Of a stretch of DNA of 64,000 nt, positions 1 through 9,976 are shown piece after piece; position 1 is the stretch's first letter; the number at the start of each line of letters is the position of its first letter. The stretch is taken from the NCBI GenBank assembly GCA_021502835.1, contig JAKFGP010000016.1, positions 6,434 to 70,433 of the forward strand, written 5' to 3'. The stretch comes from Streptomyces thinghirensis. Lineage in GTDB: Bacteria; Actinomycetota; Actinomycetia; Streptomycetales; Streptomycetaceae. The notes below the pieces were generated by a model. The model made no database searches. It worked only from the letters and a program-made list of their open reading frames with translations, and was not told the DNA's origin. A program made the position numbers and the translations under genes.

Positions 1-237
1 GGCGGGCGGTCGCGAGACCTGTACCGGCGCCGACGTCCACGACGCGGGAGCCCTTGAGGGGGCGGCCGGACAACTCCTCCAGCGCGTCGAAGAGGGCGGG
101 CGGGTAGGAGGGGCGGTTGGCGGCGTACTGGGCGCGGCGGCGTTGAAGGAGTGGGCCCGGGCGCTGTGGCCGGCCTGCGCGGGGGTGGTTTGAGCGGCTG
201 GGTCGTCCGGGGTCGGCGGTGTCGGCGGTGTCGGCAT
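1..237 (-). CDS. Class I SAM-dependent methyltransferase, N-terminal part (runs off window)
   Basis: This is the N-terminal piece of a class I SAM-dependent methyltransferase; the rest lies left of the window. The motif I glycine loop VVDVGAGTGLATA is visible near positions 10-50, preceded by AQYAANRPSYPPALFDAL, a phrase typical of small-molecule methyltransferases. The chosen ATG at 237 gives a Pro/Thr-rich leader (MPTPPTPPTPDD) leading into HSFNAAA. The frame then slips near 143-147 before AQYAANRP, most simply one missing base. The substrate cannot be inferred. Confidence 0.7.
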   Translation of the reverse strand, partial: MPTPPTPPTPDDPAAQTTPAQAGHSARAHSFNAAAPSTPPTAPPTRPPSSTRWRSCPAAPSRAPASWTSAPVQVSRPPA

Positions 238-337
238 ACGGCCATGGTGGCCGGGTGGGGCGGCGGGCCCAGGGGTTTTCGGGAGGGCCGCGGAAGGGAG
301 CGTCCGGGCTCCCGTCCTGCTGCGGGGCTCTGGCTCC

Positions 338-449
338 GGGCGCTCGCCTACGGGCTCTTGCTTGCGGGCGCTCGCTTACGGGCTCTTGCTTGCGGGCCCT
401 CGCCTACGGGCTCTCCCCTCCGAGTGCTCGCTCCCGAGCCCTCGCTTGC
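338..449. repeat. Four tandem copies of a degenerate 28-bp unit
   Basis: Four head-to-tail 28-bp units start at 338, 366, 394 and 422, with the core ctcgcctacgggctcttgc. The first two copies are nearly identical and the last two more diverged. The array fills the gap between the methyltransferase start and the end of the small membrane-protein gene. It has no obvious coding role. Confidence 0.7.
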
Positions 450-480
450 GGGCTACCCACTGCTTCCGGCGGCGCTTCTT

Positions 481-984
481 CTACTTCCGGCGGCGCTGCT
501 TCGTCGGGTTGCCCGAGCGGCGGGTGGTGCGCTTCTCGTACTCCTCGCGGGCCTTCTCGTACTCCGCGCGGTGCAGTTTCTCGCCCGGGGCCTCGGTGAA
601 GGTGCGGAAGAAGTAGGCGAGGAGGGAGCCGACGAAGCCGATGGCGAGCAGGCCGCGCATCGATGCCTGACGGTCGGGGTCGGGACGGCTGGTGAAGCCG
701 GACCAGGTGTGGCGGAATGCCAGGGCGCTGCAGATCGCGAACATCACGATCATCAGCAGCGAGACGAAGCTGCCGATGTCGGCGATCTGGAGGCCCTGGT
801 AGGCGATGCGGAGCACGAAGCAGGCGGCGGCGGCCACGGCGAGGGAGCCGACGGCGAGGCCCGCCCGGCGGGCGGTATAGCCGTTGTCGTGGTGCACCCA
901 GGTCGTGCCGTAGAACCGGAGGGGCTCGGGGCGGGGGCCGGCGGGGGCGTCCGGGATGCCGTTCTTACCGTTCTCTGCGCTCAC
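481..984 (-). CDS. Small three-helix membrane protein
   Basis: The protein is about 167 aa if the GTG at 984 (VSAENGKNG) is the start; an upstream in-frame start would add a Pro/Arg-rich stretch that looks non-coding. Three hydrophobic segments are visible (around AGLAVGSLAVAAAACFVL, SFVSLLMIVMFAICSALAF and GLLAIGFVGSLLAYFF). They are followed by a strongly basic tail rich in Lys and Arg, which should lie in the cytoplasm. Proteins like this are conserved in Streptomyces and sometimes named EamA-like transporters, but three helices are too few for a working transporter. Function unknown. The frame is intact. Confidence 0.75.
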   Translation of the reverse strand: MSAENGKNGIPDAPAGPRPEPLRFYGTTWVHHDNGYTARRAGLAVGSLAVAAAACFVLRIAYQGLQIADIGSFVSLLMIVMFAICSALAFRHTWSGFTSRPDPDRQASMRGLLAIGFVGSLLAYFFRTFTEAPGEKLHRAEYEKAREEYEKRTTRRSGNPTKQRRRK

Positions 985-1065
985 GGGTCGATTATGGCGC
1001 CGGTGCGGCGCGGGCCCTGGGCGGGCCCGGCACACCGGACGAAGACTCGTGGGACGTGGGGTGCG

Positions 1066-1734
1066 TCAGCCGCCCTGGCCGGCGCTGCCGAGCGGGCCGA
1101 CCTGCACCGGGGTGCCGGAGCCGTCCGTGACGGGCAGCGTGGCGCCGCCCGGCCAGTCGAGGGTGACCGACTTGGTCTCGTCCGGCGGGGGTCACCACCA
1201 GGCCGGTGACGCGGACACCGGAACCGCCCGAGTCGTTGATCGGGTAGGTGATGCCGAAGGTCACCGTGTCGCCGTCCGCGAGGACGACCGAGGGGGCCGA
1301 CTCACCCGTGCGCTCGGCGGACACGGTGCCGGAGTTCGTCTTCAGGTCGACGCCCGCGTAGCCCGCGAGCGAGCAGTCCCGGCCGCCGCCGTTCTTCAGG
1401 TCCACCGCGACGGTGCCCCCTGTCGTCGCCGCCGATCGTGGCGTCGGTCGCCGTGATCTCCAGCTCGTCGGTGCGGCACTTGGCGGCCTTGCCGTCCTCG
1501 TCCGTGCCGCCGGTTCCGCCGGTGCCACCGGTGCCGTTGGGGAGTCTTCCCTTCGGAGTCGGTGCCGCCCTGCTGGTCCGAGCCGGCCGAGTCCGAGCCG
1601 CCGGTCGATGAGGACGCGGTGGAGGCGGCCGGCGGTGCGGCGCTCCGGTCCGTGCCGTCGTCGTTCTGGCAGGCCGTGAGCGAGAGACCGGCGGCGAGGG
1701 CCATGGCGGCGATGGTCAGCTTGCGAACGCGCAT
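1066..1734 (-). CDS. Lipoprotein with DUF4232-type domain
   Basis: The N-terminus has a basic start, a hydrophobic stretch and a lipobox (LSLTAC), so this should be a membrane-anchored extracellular lipoprotein. A Ser/Gly/Asp-rich linker follows, then a beta-rich domain with two or more cysteines (DELEITATDATIGGDD, then GGRDCSLAGYAGV) of the DUF4232 type common in actinomycete lipoproteins. The stop is placed at 1066 after VGPLGSAGQGG. At least three frame slips are needed (near 1550, 1430 and 1190). Function unknown; cell-surface or envelope role is inferred from the lipobox only. Confidence 0.75.
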
Positions 1735-1887
1735 CTTGTCTACCTCAGAGTCGGTTGGCGTGCCGGTCCGCCCGCACCCAACGGTGCGAGCAGGCGGTGT
1801 TTCTGACCATCAAGAGCCACTCGGCCCGGCACGCCGTTCCTCTCGGCGACCTCCTAATCACGCCTTCAGGACAGCCCTGTTACAAGG

Positions 1888-2213
1888 TCAGCAGCGAGGG
1901 GCCACGTAACCGTCGCTGCCGGTGCGGACGTACGCGTCGGAGACGTACTGACCGCTGCCGATGCCGTCCCAGATGTTCGAGGTGCCGTACGGGCCCGAGA
2001 CCCGGGTGCCCGGCGTCTGGCAGCGGATCTGGACCGGGAGCCCTCGGGCAGGGTCCGCACGATGGAGTAGCCGGTGCCGGGACCGCTGCGGACGTTCAGC
2101 CGGTAGCCCGGCGCCACCGGGTAGGAGCCTGCGGCAGCGACTGCCGTGGTGACGGCCTCCGTGGTCGCCTTCTCGTCCCCGCCCGTGGTGTCCGTGAGCT
2201 GGTCGACAGACAT
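1888..2213 (-). CDS. Small SH3-like domain protein
   Basis: The protein is about 108 aa. After MSVDQLTDTTGG the body reads YPVAPGYRLNVRSGPGTGY, the signature of bacterial SH3 (SH3b) domains. It continues as VQIRCQTPGTRVSG and ends YVRTGSDGYVAPRC. Bacterial SH3 domains usually bind peptidoglycan or other wall ligands, but no clear signal peptide is visible here. One base is missing near 2035-2040, in a C run: inserting one C joins LPEGS to PVQIRC. A hairpin lies just upstream of the start. Confidence 0.75.
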
Positions 2214-2233
2214 GAAAAACCTCCCCCGTCGTA

Positions 2234-2252
2234 CCCCACGGGTTTCGTGGGG
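2234..2252. promoter_or_regulatory. Hairpin in the leader of the SH3-domain gene
   Basis: A perfect 7-bp stem (ccccacg/cgtgggg) with a 5-nt loop lies about 20 bases upstream of the SH3-protein ATG. It could be an operator or a leader structure. There is no T-run, so a classical terminator is less likely. Confidence 0.4.
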
Positions 2253-2387
2253 TCACGTTGATTCCCGTGGATCAAGATGCGAAACACCAGTTCGCAACTC
2301 GCACGCGGAGGCTAGCAAGCCTCTTCGGCCCCAAAAGAACCATCGACTAGGCTCCGAGCGTCGCGCGCGCGAACGAACAGCACGGGG

Positions 2388-4530
2388 GTGGTTCCATGGC
2401 GCCGCAGCCAGAACGCCGGAGCGGGCGCGGAAGCGGAACTTCCGGAGTACGCCGGTCACTACCGACTCGAGTCCTGTCTGGGCTCGGGTGGCATGGGGTC
2501 GTGCACCTGGCCCCGCAGCACCTCCGGGATGCGGGTCGCGGTGAAGGTCGTGCACGCCCGGTACGCCCTGGATCCCGAGTTCAGAGGGCGGTTCCGGCAG
2601 GAGGTGGCCGCGGCGCGGCAGGTGAGCGGGGCCTTCACGGCGCCGGTCGTCGACGCCGATCCGGATGCCGGGCGGCCCTGGATGGCCACGCTGTACATCC
2701 CCGGCCCGACGCTTTCCGAGCAGGTGAAGCGGAACGGTCCGATGGATCCCGCCCAGTTGCGCCGGCTGATGGCCGGACTCGCGGAGGCGCTGCGCGACAT
2801 CCACCGGGTGGGGGTCGTCCACCCGGGACCTGAAGCCGAGCAACGTGCTGCTCGCCGAGGACGAGCCGAAGGTCATCGACTTCGGCATCTCCCGGCCGAA
2901 GGACAGTGAACTGCGGACGGAGACGGGGAAGCTGATCGGCACGCCGCCGTTCATGGCGCCCGAGCAGTTCCGGCGCCCCCGCGAGGTGGGGCCCGCCGCG
3001 GACGTGTTCGCGCTCGGATCGCTCATGGTGCACGCGGCGACCGGACGCGGGCCGTTCGACTCCGACAGTCCGTACGTCGTCGCCTACCAGGTCGTGCACG
3101 ACGAACCCGACCTGACCGGCGTACCGGAGACGCTCGCGCCGCTGGTGCTGCGGTGCCTCGCCAAGGAGCCCGCCGACCGGCCCACTCCGGACGAGCTGAT
3201 GCGGGAGCTGCGGTCGGTGGCGGCGGCGTACGACACGCGGGTGTTCATACCGGCACAGCGGCTGGAGGACTCGTCGGCCCCGGAGGCGGCCGCTGCTTCG
3301 GAGCGGGCCCCGGCGCCGGAGCTCCCTCGGAGCCGGCCGTGCGGCGGCTCGGCAGGCGGGCGGCGCTCGTGGCCGGTGCGCTCTGCCTCGCCGTCACCGG
3401 AGGTCTCGTCGCGGTCCAGATGTCCGGCGACGCCGAACCGGCGCACAGGGCGCCCGCCGCGCAGAGCGGCCCGGGCGGGTTCGGCGCGTGGGAGGCGGTG
3501 CCCGCGTCGAAGGGCGGTGGCGTCCCCCAGTGCTCGTACGCGGCGCGGCGGCTGCTGTGCGCGCGGCCCGGGCTGGTCTTCGCGATCGATCCGGCCGACG
3601 GCGGCACGCTGTGGCGGCACGCCGTGGAGGAGGCCGTGCGGAGCGAACCGCCGGTCGTGTCGGGCGGGCTCGTGCAGCCCGAGGTCGGCCTGCTGGGCCC
3701 GTTGGAGGCGCTCGACCCCGCCACGGGCGAGCCGGTGTGGCAGGAGGAGATGCCCGCGTACGACGGTCTGCGGTGCGTCGGCGACATGCTCCCTGCTCAC
3801 CCGCGCCGACGGGACGGTCACCGGTGTGGACAGCGCCTCGGGGCGTCCCCGGTGGTCGCACCGGATCCCCGGGCAGTCCGTGCCGTACTTCACCTCGTTC
3901 GCCGGTGAGCGGCGACCGGTGGCGTACGCGACGAGCGGGACCCCGGACGGGCAGCGGACCCGGGTCACCGCGGTCGACCCGGCCGACGGGGACGTGCGGT
4001 GGGACACGGAGCTGGCGGGGACGCTGACGCCCGTGGGGGCGGCGGACGGATCCTGTTCCTCGTCGCCGAAGGGGCGGCCTACGGCGACGTCAAGGCCGTG
4101 GTCCGCTACACGCCCGCCACCGGGGCGACCCGCCGCGTGACGCTGCCGATCCCAATCGAGCAGGCGTCGGCGTCGGCGGGCGTGCGCGGGGACACCGTGT
4201 ACCTCATGGGCGCGGGCGGCTCGCTGGTCGCCGTGGACATGGCGGCGGGGGAAGCAGGCGTGGCGGCTGGAGACGGGCGTGAGCCGGGGCTCGGCGCCGG
4301 TCTCCGACGGGCGGCACGTGTACGTCACCGCCCCCCGACGGGCGGCTCCTCGGCGTCGACGCCCGCAAGGGCAGGCTCCTCGGACAGACCCGGCCCCGGC
4401 TCGGCGACGACTCCGACAAGGTGCCCGCGTCACTGCCGGCGCCGCTGCTCGCGGGCGGGCACGTGTACGCCGGGGCGCCGGACGGGACGGTGTTCGGGGT
4501 GCCGGGGCGGGGACCCGGGGGGCCTGGTAG
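2388..4530 (+). CDS. Ser/Thr protein kinase with C-terminal PQQ-like beta-propeller
   Basis: Hanks-type kinase followed by a transmembrane helix and an external propeller. Visible kinase motifs are a Gly-rich loop (LGSGGMG), [10 protein letters not shown], the catalytic HRDLKPSN (broken by one extra C near 2823), DFG in [10 protein letters not shown], and [10 protein letters not shown]. The helix [17 protein letters not shown] follows. After it come repeated PQQ-type blades ([39 protein letters not shown]), giving a membrane receptor kinase with an external ligand-binding propeller. A GTG at 2388 is in frame; the ATG at 2396 has a better Shine-Dalgarno sequence but needs a slip. Other slips lie near 2500, 3300, 3790, 4050, 4250 and 4520. 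Convergent with ilvD. Confidence 0.85.
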
Positions 4531-4551
4531 GCCGCGGATCCCGCCGAGGGG

Positions 4552-6404
4552 TCAGCCCAGCTTGCTGACGTCGCGCACCGCGCCCTTGTCCGCGCTGGTC
4601 GCCATCGCGGCGTACGCCTTGAGGGCCGCGGAGACCTTGCGGTCGCGGTTCTTCGGGGCGTACACGCCGCCCAGGGCCTGGTCGCGGCGGGCCAGCTCGG
4701 CGTCGTCGACCAGCAGCTCGATGGAGCGGTTCGGGATGTCGATGCGGACGCGGTCGCCGTCCTCGACGAGGGCGATGGTGCCGCCGGCGGCTGCCTCGGG
4801 CGAGGCGTGGCCGATGGACAGGCCCGAGGTGCCGCCGGAGAAGCGGCCGTCGGTGACCAGGGCGCAGGTCTTGCCGAGGCCGCGGCCCTTCAGGTACGAG
4901 GTCGGGTAGAGCATCTCCTGCATGCCGGGGCCGCCCTTGGGGCCCTCGTAGCGGATGACGACGACGTCGCCCTCCTTGACCTGCTGGGTGAGGATCTTCT
5001 GGACGGCCTCCTCCTGCGACTCGCAGACGACCGCCGGGCCCTCGAAGGTCCAGATGGACTCGTCGACGCCCGCCGTCTTCACGACGCAGCCGTCGACCGC
5101 CAGGTTGCCGCGCAGGACCGCGAGGCCGCCGTCCTTGGAGTAGGCGTGCTCGGCGGAGCGGATGCAGCCGCCCTCGGCGTCCTCGTCGAGGGAGTCCCAG
5201 CGCTCGGACTGGGAGAAGGCCTCGGCGGAGCGGACGCAGCCGGGGGCCGCGTGCCACAGTTCCAGGGCCTCCGGGGACGGGGAGCCGCCTCGGACGTCCC
5301 AGGTCTTCAGCCAGTCGGCCAGGGACGGGCTGTGGACGGAGTGCACGTCCTCGTTGAGCAGGCCCGCGCGGTGCAGTTCGCCGAGGAGGGCGGGGATGCC
5401 GCCGGCGCGGTGCACGTCCTCCATGTAGTACGTGCGGTCCTTGGCGACGTTCGGCGCGACCTTCGCCAGGCAGGGGACGCTGCGCGAGAGGGCGTCCATC
5501 TCGGCGAGGCCGTAGGAGACCTCGGCCTCCTGGGCGGCGGCCAGCAGGTGCAGGATCGTGTTGGTGGAGCCGCCCATCGCGATGTCCAGCGCCATGGCGT
5601 TGCCGAAGGCGGCGGCGGTGGCGATGTTGCGAGGCAGGACCGAGTCGTCGTCCTGCTCGTAGTAGCGGCGGGTCAGGTCCAGGACCGTGCGGGCGGCGTT
5701 CTCGTAGAGCGCCTTGCGGGCGGTGTGGGTGGCCAGGACCGAGCCGTTGCCGGGGAGGGAGAGGCCGATGGCCTCGGTCAGGCAGTTCATCGAGTTGGCG
5801 GTGAACATGCCGGAGCAGGAGCCGCAGGTCGGACAGGCGTTCTCCTCGATGCGGAGGATGTCCTCGTCGGAGATCTTGTCGTTGACCGCCTCCGACATCG
5901 CGTCGACCAGGTCCAGGGTGCGGACCGTGCCGTCGACCAGGGTGGCGCGGCCGGACTCCATCGGGCCGCCGGAGACGAAGACCGTGGGGATGTTCAGGCG
6001 GAGAGCCGCGTTGAGCATGCCCGGGGTGATCTTGTCGCAGTTGGAGATGCAGATCAGGGCGTCGGCGCAGTGGGCCTCGACCATCGTACTCCACGCTGTC
6101 CGCGATCAGGTCGCGGGAGGGCAGGGAGTAGAGCATGCCGCCGTGGCCCATGGCGATGCCGTCGTCGACGGCGATCGTGTTGAACTCGCGCGGGATGCCG
6201 CCGGCCGCGACGACCGCCTCGCTGACGATCCGGCCGACCGGGGCGAGGTGGGTGTGGCCCGGCACGAACTCCGTGAAGCTGTTGGCGACCGCGATGATCG
6301 GCTTCCGCCCGATGTCCGCGCCGGGTACACCGGAGGCACGCATAAGGCGCGGGCGCCCGCCATGTTGCGGCCGGGGTGACTGTGCGGGACCTCAGCTCGG
6401 GCAT
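4552..6404 (-). CDS. ilvD: Dihydroxy-acid dehydratase
   Basis: IlvD dehydrates 2,3-dihydroxy-isovalerate and its homologue to the 2-keto acids in valine and isoleucine synthesis. The protein is about 617 aa, the usual size. Iron-sulfur and Mg-site motifs are present: [31 protein letters not shown] and [14 protein letters not shown]. The ATG at 6404 ([10 protein letters not shown]) has a good AAGGAG upstream. Slips occur near 6375 and 6340 (the N-terminal [15 protein letters not shown] is split) and near 6085 (ADSVEY to [10 protein letters not shown]). It ends [11 protein letters not shown] and is convergent with the kinase gene, 21 bases away. Confidence 0.95.
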
Positions 6405-6528
6405 CGTCGCTCGCTCCTTCGGAGAGTTATGACTGTCGTCGAGCGTACGCCGGTCATCCAGGGGCCGGGACAGGGTGTCCATAATGCGGGATGCTCGTCT
6501 CGCCGCCGACGCCGTGTGAAGGGGTGCG

Positions 6529-7144
6529 TCAGGGGCCGGTGAGGTGGCCCTGTACGACCGGTGCCAGGCGGGCGATGATCCGCTCCAGGTGCGCCGAGGC
6601 CAGCGGCTCCGCCTTGATCACGTAACGGAGCACGGCGCATCCCACCAGCTGCGCGGCCGCCAGCTCGGCGCGCAGCTCCGCGTCCGGCAGGTCCAGCCGG
6701 GCCGCGATGCGCGCAGCAGCTGGGCGGCGATCAGGGCGGCGGGAAGACGGCGGCGGCGGTCTCGTTGTTCAGGGGCGGAGCGGACGATGGCCAGCAGCGG
6801 AGTACGGGTGGCCGGGTTCTCCCCAGAGGCCGAAGAAGAAGCGGGTGAGCCGTTCGCCGGCCCCGTCGAGGGGACCGTCGCCGATCGCCTCGGGGGCTCC
6901 GAGGACCGGAGCGAAGGCGACCTCGATGGCCGCCTCGAAGACCTGCTCCTTGGTGCCGAAGTAAGTGGTGCACCAGTGCCGGGTCCACGCCCGCCGTCTT
7001 GGCGATGCCGCGTACGGTCGTCTTCTCGTAGCCGCGCTCGGAGAACTCCTCGCGGGCGCGCGGTGAGGATGCGGTCGCGGGTGCCGGCGGACTCCGTGCG
7101 CGGTGGACGGCCGCGGCGGCGGGTCCCCCGCCGGCGTCGCTCAC
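6529..7144 (-). CDS. TetR/AcrR-family transcriptional regulator
   Basis: The N-terminal helix-turn-helix reads [33 protein letters not shown], typical TetR. The C-terminal ligand domain ends [18 protein letters not shown]. The GTG start at 7144 overlaps the stop of the upstream sugar-isomerase-like gene by four bases (GTGA), so the two are probably translated together. Slips are near 7125 (one G short in a G run), 7060, 6970, 6830 and 6715. The regulated gene may be the isomerase, but this is inference from coupling only. Confidence 0.85.
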
Positions 7145-7996
7145 CGCCGGTGCGCCTTCGCCGCCGGGCCCGCCGGGCCGGTGCGCTCCCGACGCCAGGT
7201 GCAGGCGGGCGAAGGCCAGCGCCTCGGCGAGATCGGCCTCACGTTCGGCGCTGGACATCGCGCGACGGGTGTTGACCTCGATGACGACGTGGCCGTCGAA
7301 GCCGGTGTGCGCGAGGTGCTCCAGCACCTCGGCGCAGGGGCTGGTCGCCGCGGCCGGGGACGAGGTGTTCGTCCTTGGCGGAGCCCTTGCCGTCGGCGAG
7401 GTGGACGTGGCCGAGGCGGTCGCTCATGCGGTCGAGCATGTCGAGGGTGTCGGTGCGGGAGGTGGCGGCGTGGCTGAGATCGATCGTGAAGTGACGGTAG
7501 TCCTCCTTCGTCACGTCCCGAGTCGGGGGCGTACGCCTGCATCTCGCGGTCGCGGTAGCGCCAGGGGTACGTGTTCTCGACGGCGAACCGCACGTCCGTC
7601 TCGTCCGCCATCCGCCAGATGCCGCTGACGAAGTCCCGGGCGTACTGCCGCTGCCAGCGGAACGGGGGTGGACCACCACGGCGCTCGCGCCGAGCTCTCG
7701 GCGGCGGCGCGGGCGCGCTGGAGCTTGACCCAGGGGTCGGTGGACCAGACGCGCTGGGTGATGAGCAGGCAGGGCGCGTGCACGGCCAGAATCGGCATGC
7801 GGTGGTAGTCGCTGAGTCTGCGCAGCGCGTCGATGTCCTGGCTGACCGGATCGGTCCACACCATGACCTCGACTCCGTCGTAGCCGAGGCGTGCGGCGAT
7901 CTCGAAGGCCGTCGCGGTCGACTCCGGGTAGACGGAAGCCGTAGACAGGGCGACCTTCGCATCCGGGATGCGGACTACGTCCCTTGGTTTTGCCAC
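7141..7996 (-). CDS. Sugar phosphate isomerase/epimerase-like TIM barrel
   Basis: AP-endonuclease-family-2-type TIM barrel. Starts GTG at 7996 ([26 protein letters not shown]), then [38 protein letters not shown] and [10 protein letters not shown]. The spaced Glu, His and Asp residues are those used for metal binding in xylose-isomerase-like enzymes, so a sugar-phosphate isomerase or epimerase role is likely; substrate unknown. Slips near 7700, 7665, 7520 and 7355. Translationally coupled to the downstream TetR gene. Confidence 0.85.
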
Positions 7997-8152
7997 GGGG
8001 GTCAGGTTACGGGGGTGCCGTCGGGTGGGTGCGGGGTGCCCTTTCGCCGTTGTGGTGATTGACGTACGGCGGGTGCGCGGTGCGTCGTGGCTTGTCGCGC
8101 CCGCGCGGCGGGAGCCCGCACATCGATACGGCCCCGCGCCCCTTACGGCGCG

Positions 8153-9087
8153 CTACACCGGGCCCATGTGGTCCAGGCGTCGGAGGATGACTCCCCTCTC
8201 TGAGTGCCCATGGGCAGATCTCCAGGCTTTCCACGTGGAAGAGGTCCATCGCGGCCTCGGCGACCAGGGCACCGGCCAGGAGCTGGTTCGCGCGGCCCTC
8301 GGAGACGCCGGGGGAGCTCGGCGCGCTCGGCGGTGGTCAGCGGCGGCCAGGCGGGGGCACCCAGGCCTCCAGGGAGGCCGCTTCAGCTCGCGCTGGACGT
8401 AGAGGCCCTCGGCGGAGCGGGCGGCGCCGGCGATGCGGGCCAGCTGCCGGAAGGTCTTGGAGGTGGCGACCACGTGGTCGGGGGCGCCGAAGCGGCTAAG
8501 TCGCCGACCGTGCGGGCGATCTCGGTGCGGACGTGGCGGCGCAGCGCCCTGACGTCGTCCGGGTGGGGCGGGTCGCCGGGCAGCCGGGCGGCGGTCAGCC
8601 GGCCCGCGCCGAGCGGCAGCGACACGGCGGTGTCGGGCTCCTCGTCGATGCCGTAGGCGATCTCCAGGGAGCCGCCGCCGATGTCGAGGACCAGCAGCTT
8701 GCCCGCGGACCAGCCGAACCAGCGGCGGACGGCGAGGAAGGTGAGCCGGGCCTCCTCGGCGCCGCTGAGGACCGTCAGCTCGACGCCTGTCTCCTCGCGC
8801 ACGCGGGCGAGGACGTCGTCGGCGTTGCTCGCCTCCCGCACGGCGGAGGTGGCGAACGGCAGCAGGTCCTCGACGCCCTTGTCCTCGGCGGCCTGGAGCG
8901 CCTCCCGGACGACGGCGACCAGCCGGTCGACACCGTCGGGGCCGATCGCGCCGTCCTCGTCGAGGAGCTGGGCGAGGCGCAGTTCCGCCTTGTGCGAGTG
9001 GGCGGGCAGCGGGCGCGCGCCCGGGTGGGCGTCCACCACCAGCAGATGCACCGTGTTCGAACCCACGTCGAGGACACCGAGTCTCAT
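8153..9087 (-). CDS. Ppx/GppA-family exopolyphosphatase or pppGpp phosphohydrolase
   Basis: Starts [19 protein letters not shown], the phosphate-1 loop of the ASKHA fold, and continues with [14 protein letters not shown], the phosphate-2 loop. Family members hydrolyse terminal phosphates of polyphosphate or of pppGpp, so this links to phosphate storage and stringent response. About 311 aa, the short actinobacterial form lacking the C-terminal HD domain. Slips near 8500 (before [17 protein letters not shown]) and near 8350. Ends RRLDHMGPV. The upstream gene is divergent. Confidence 0.9.
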
Positions 9088-9158
9088 GTAAGGAACGCTA
9101 CTGCCAGCGGGGAGTGCGGCGGTGCCGTCATCCGGCCCGGGCGACTTACCCTGGAGCC

Positions 9159-9969
<811 letters not shown>

Positions 9970-9976
9970 ATCCGCT

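Noticed and set aside
4807..6183. Long open frame on the plus strand opposite ilvD
   Set aside because: Shadow of a GC-rich gene: Gly/Val/Asp-biased composition and no family signature, while the minus strand encodes a clear IlvD.
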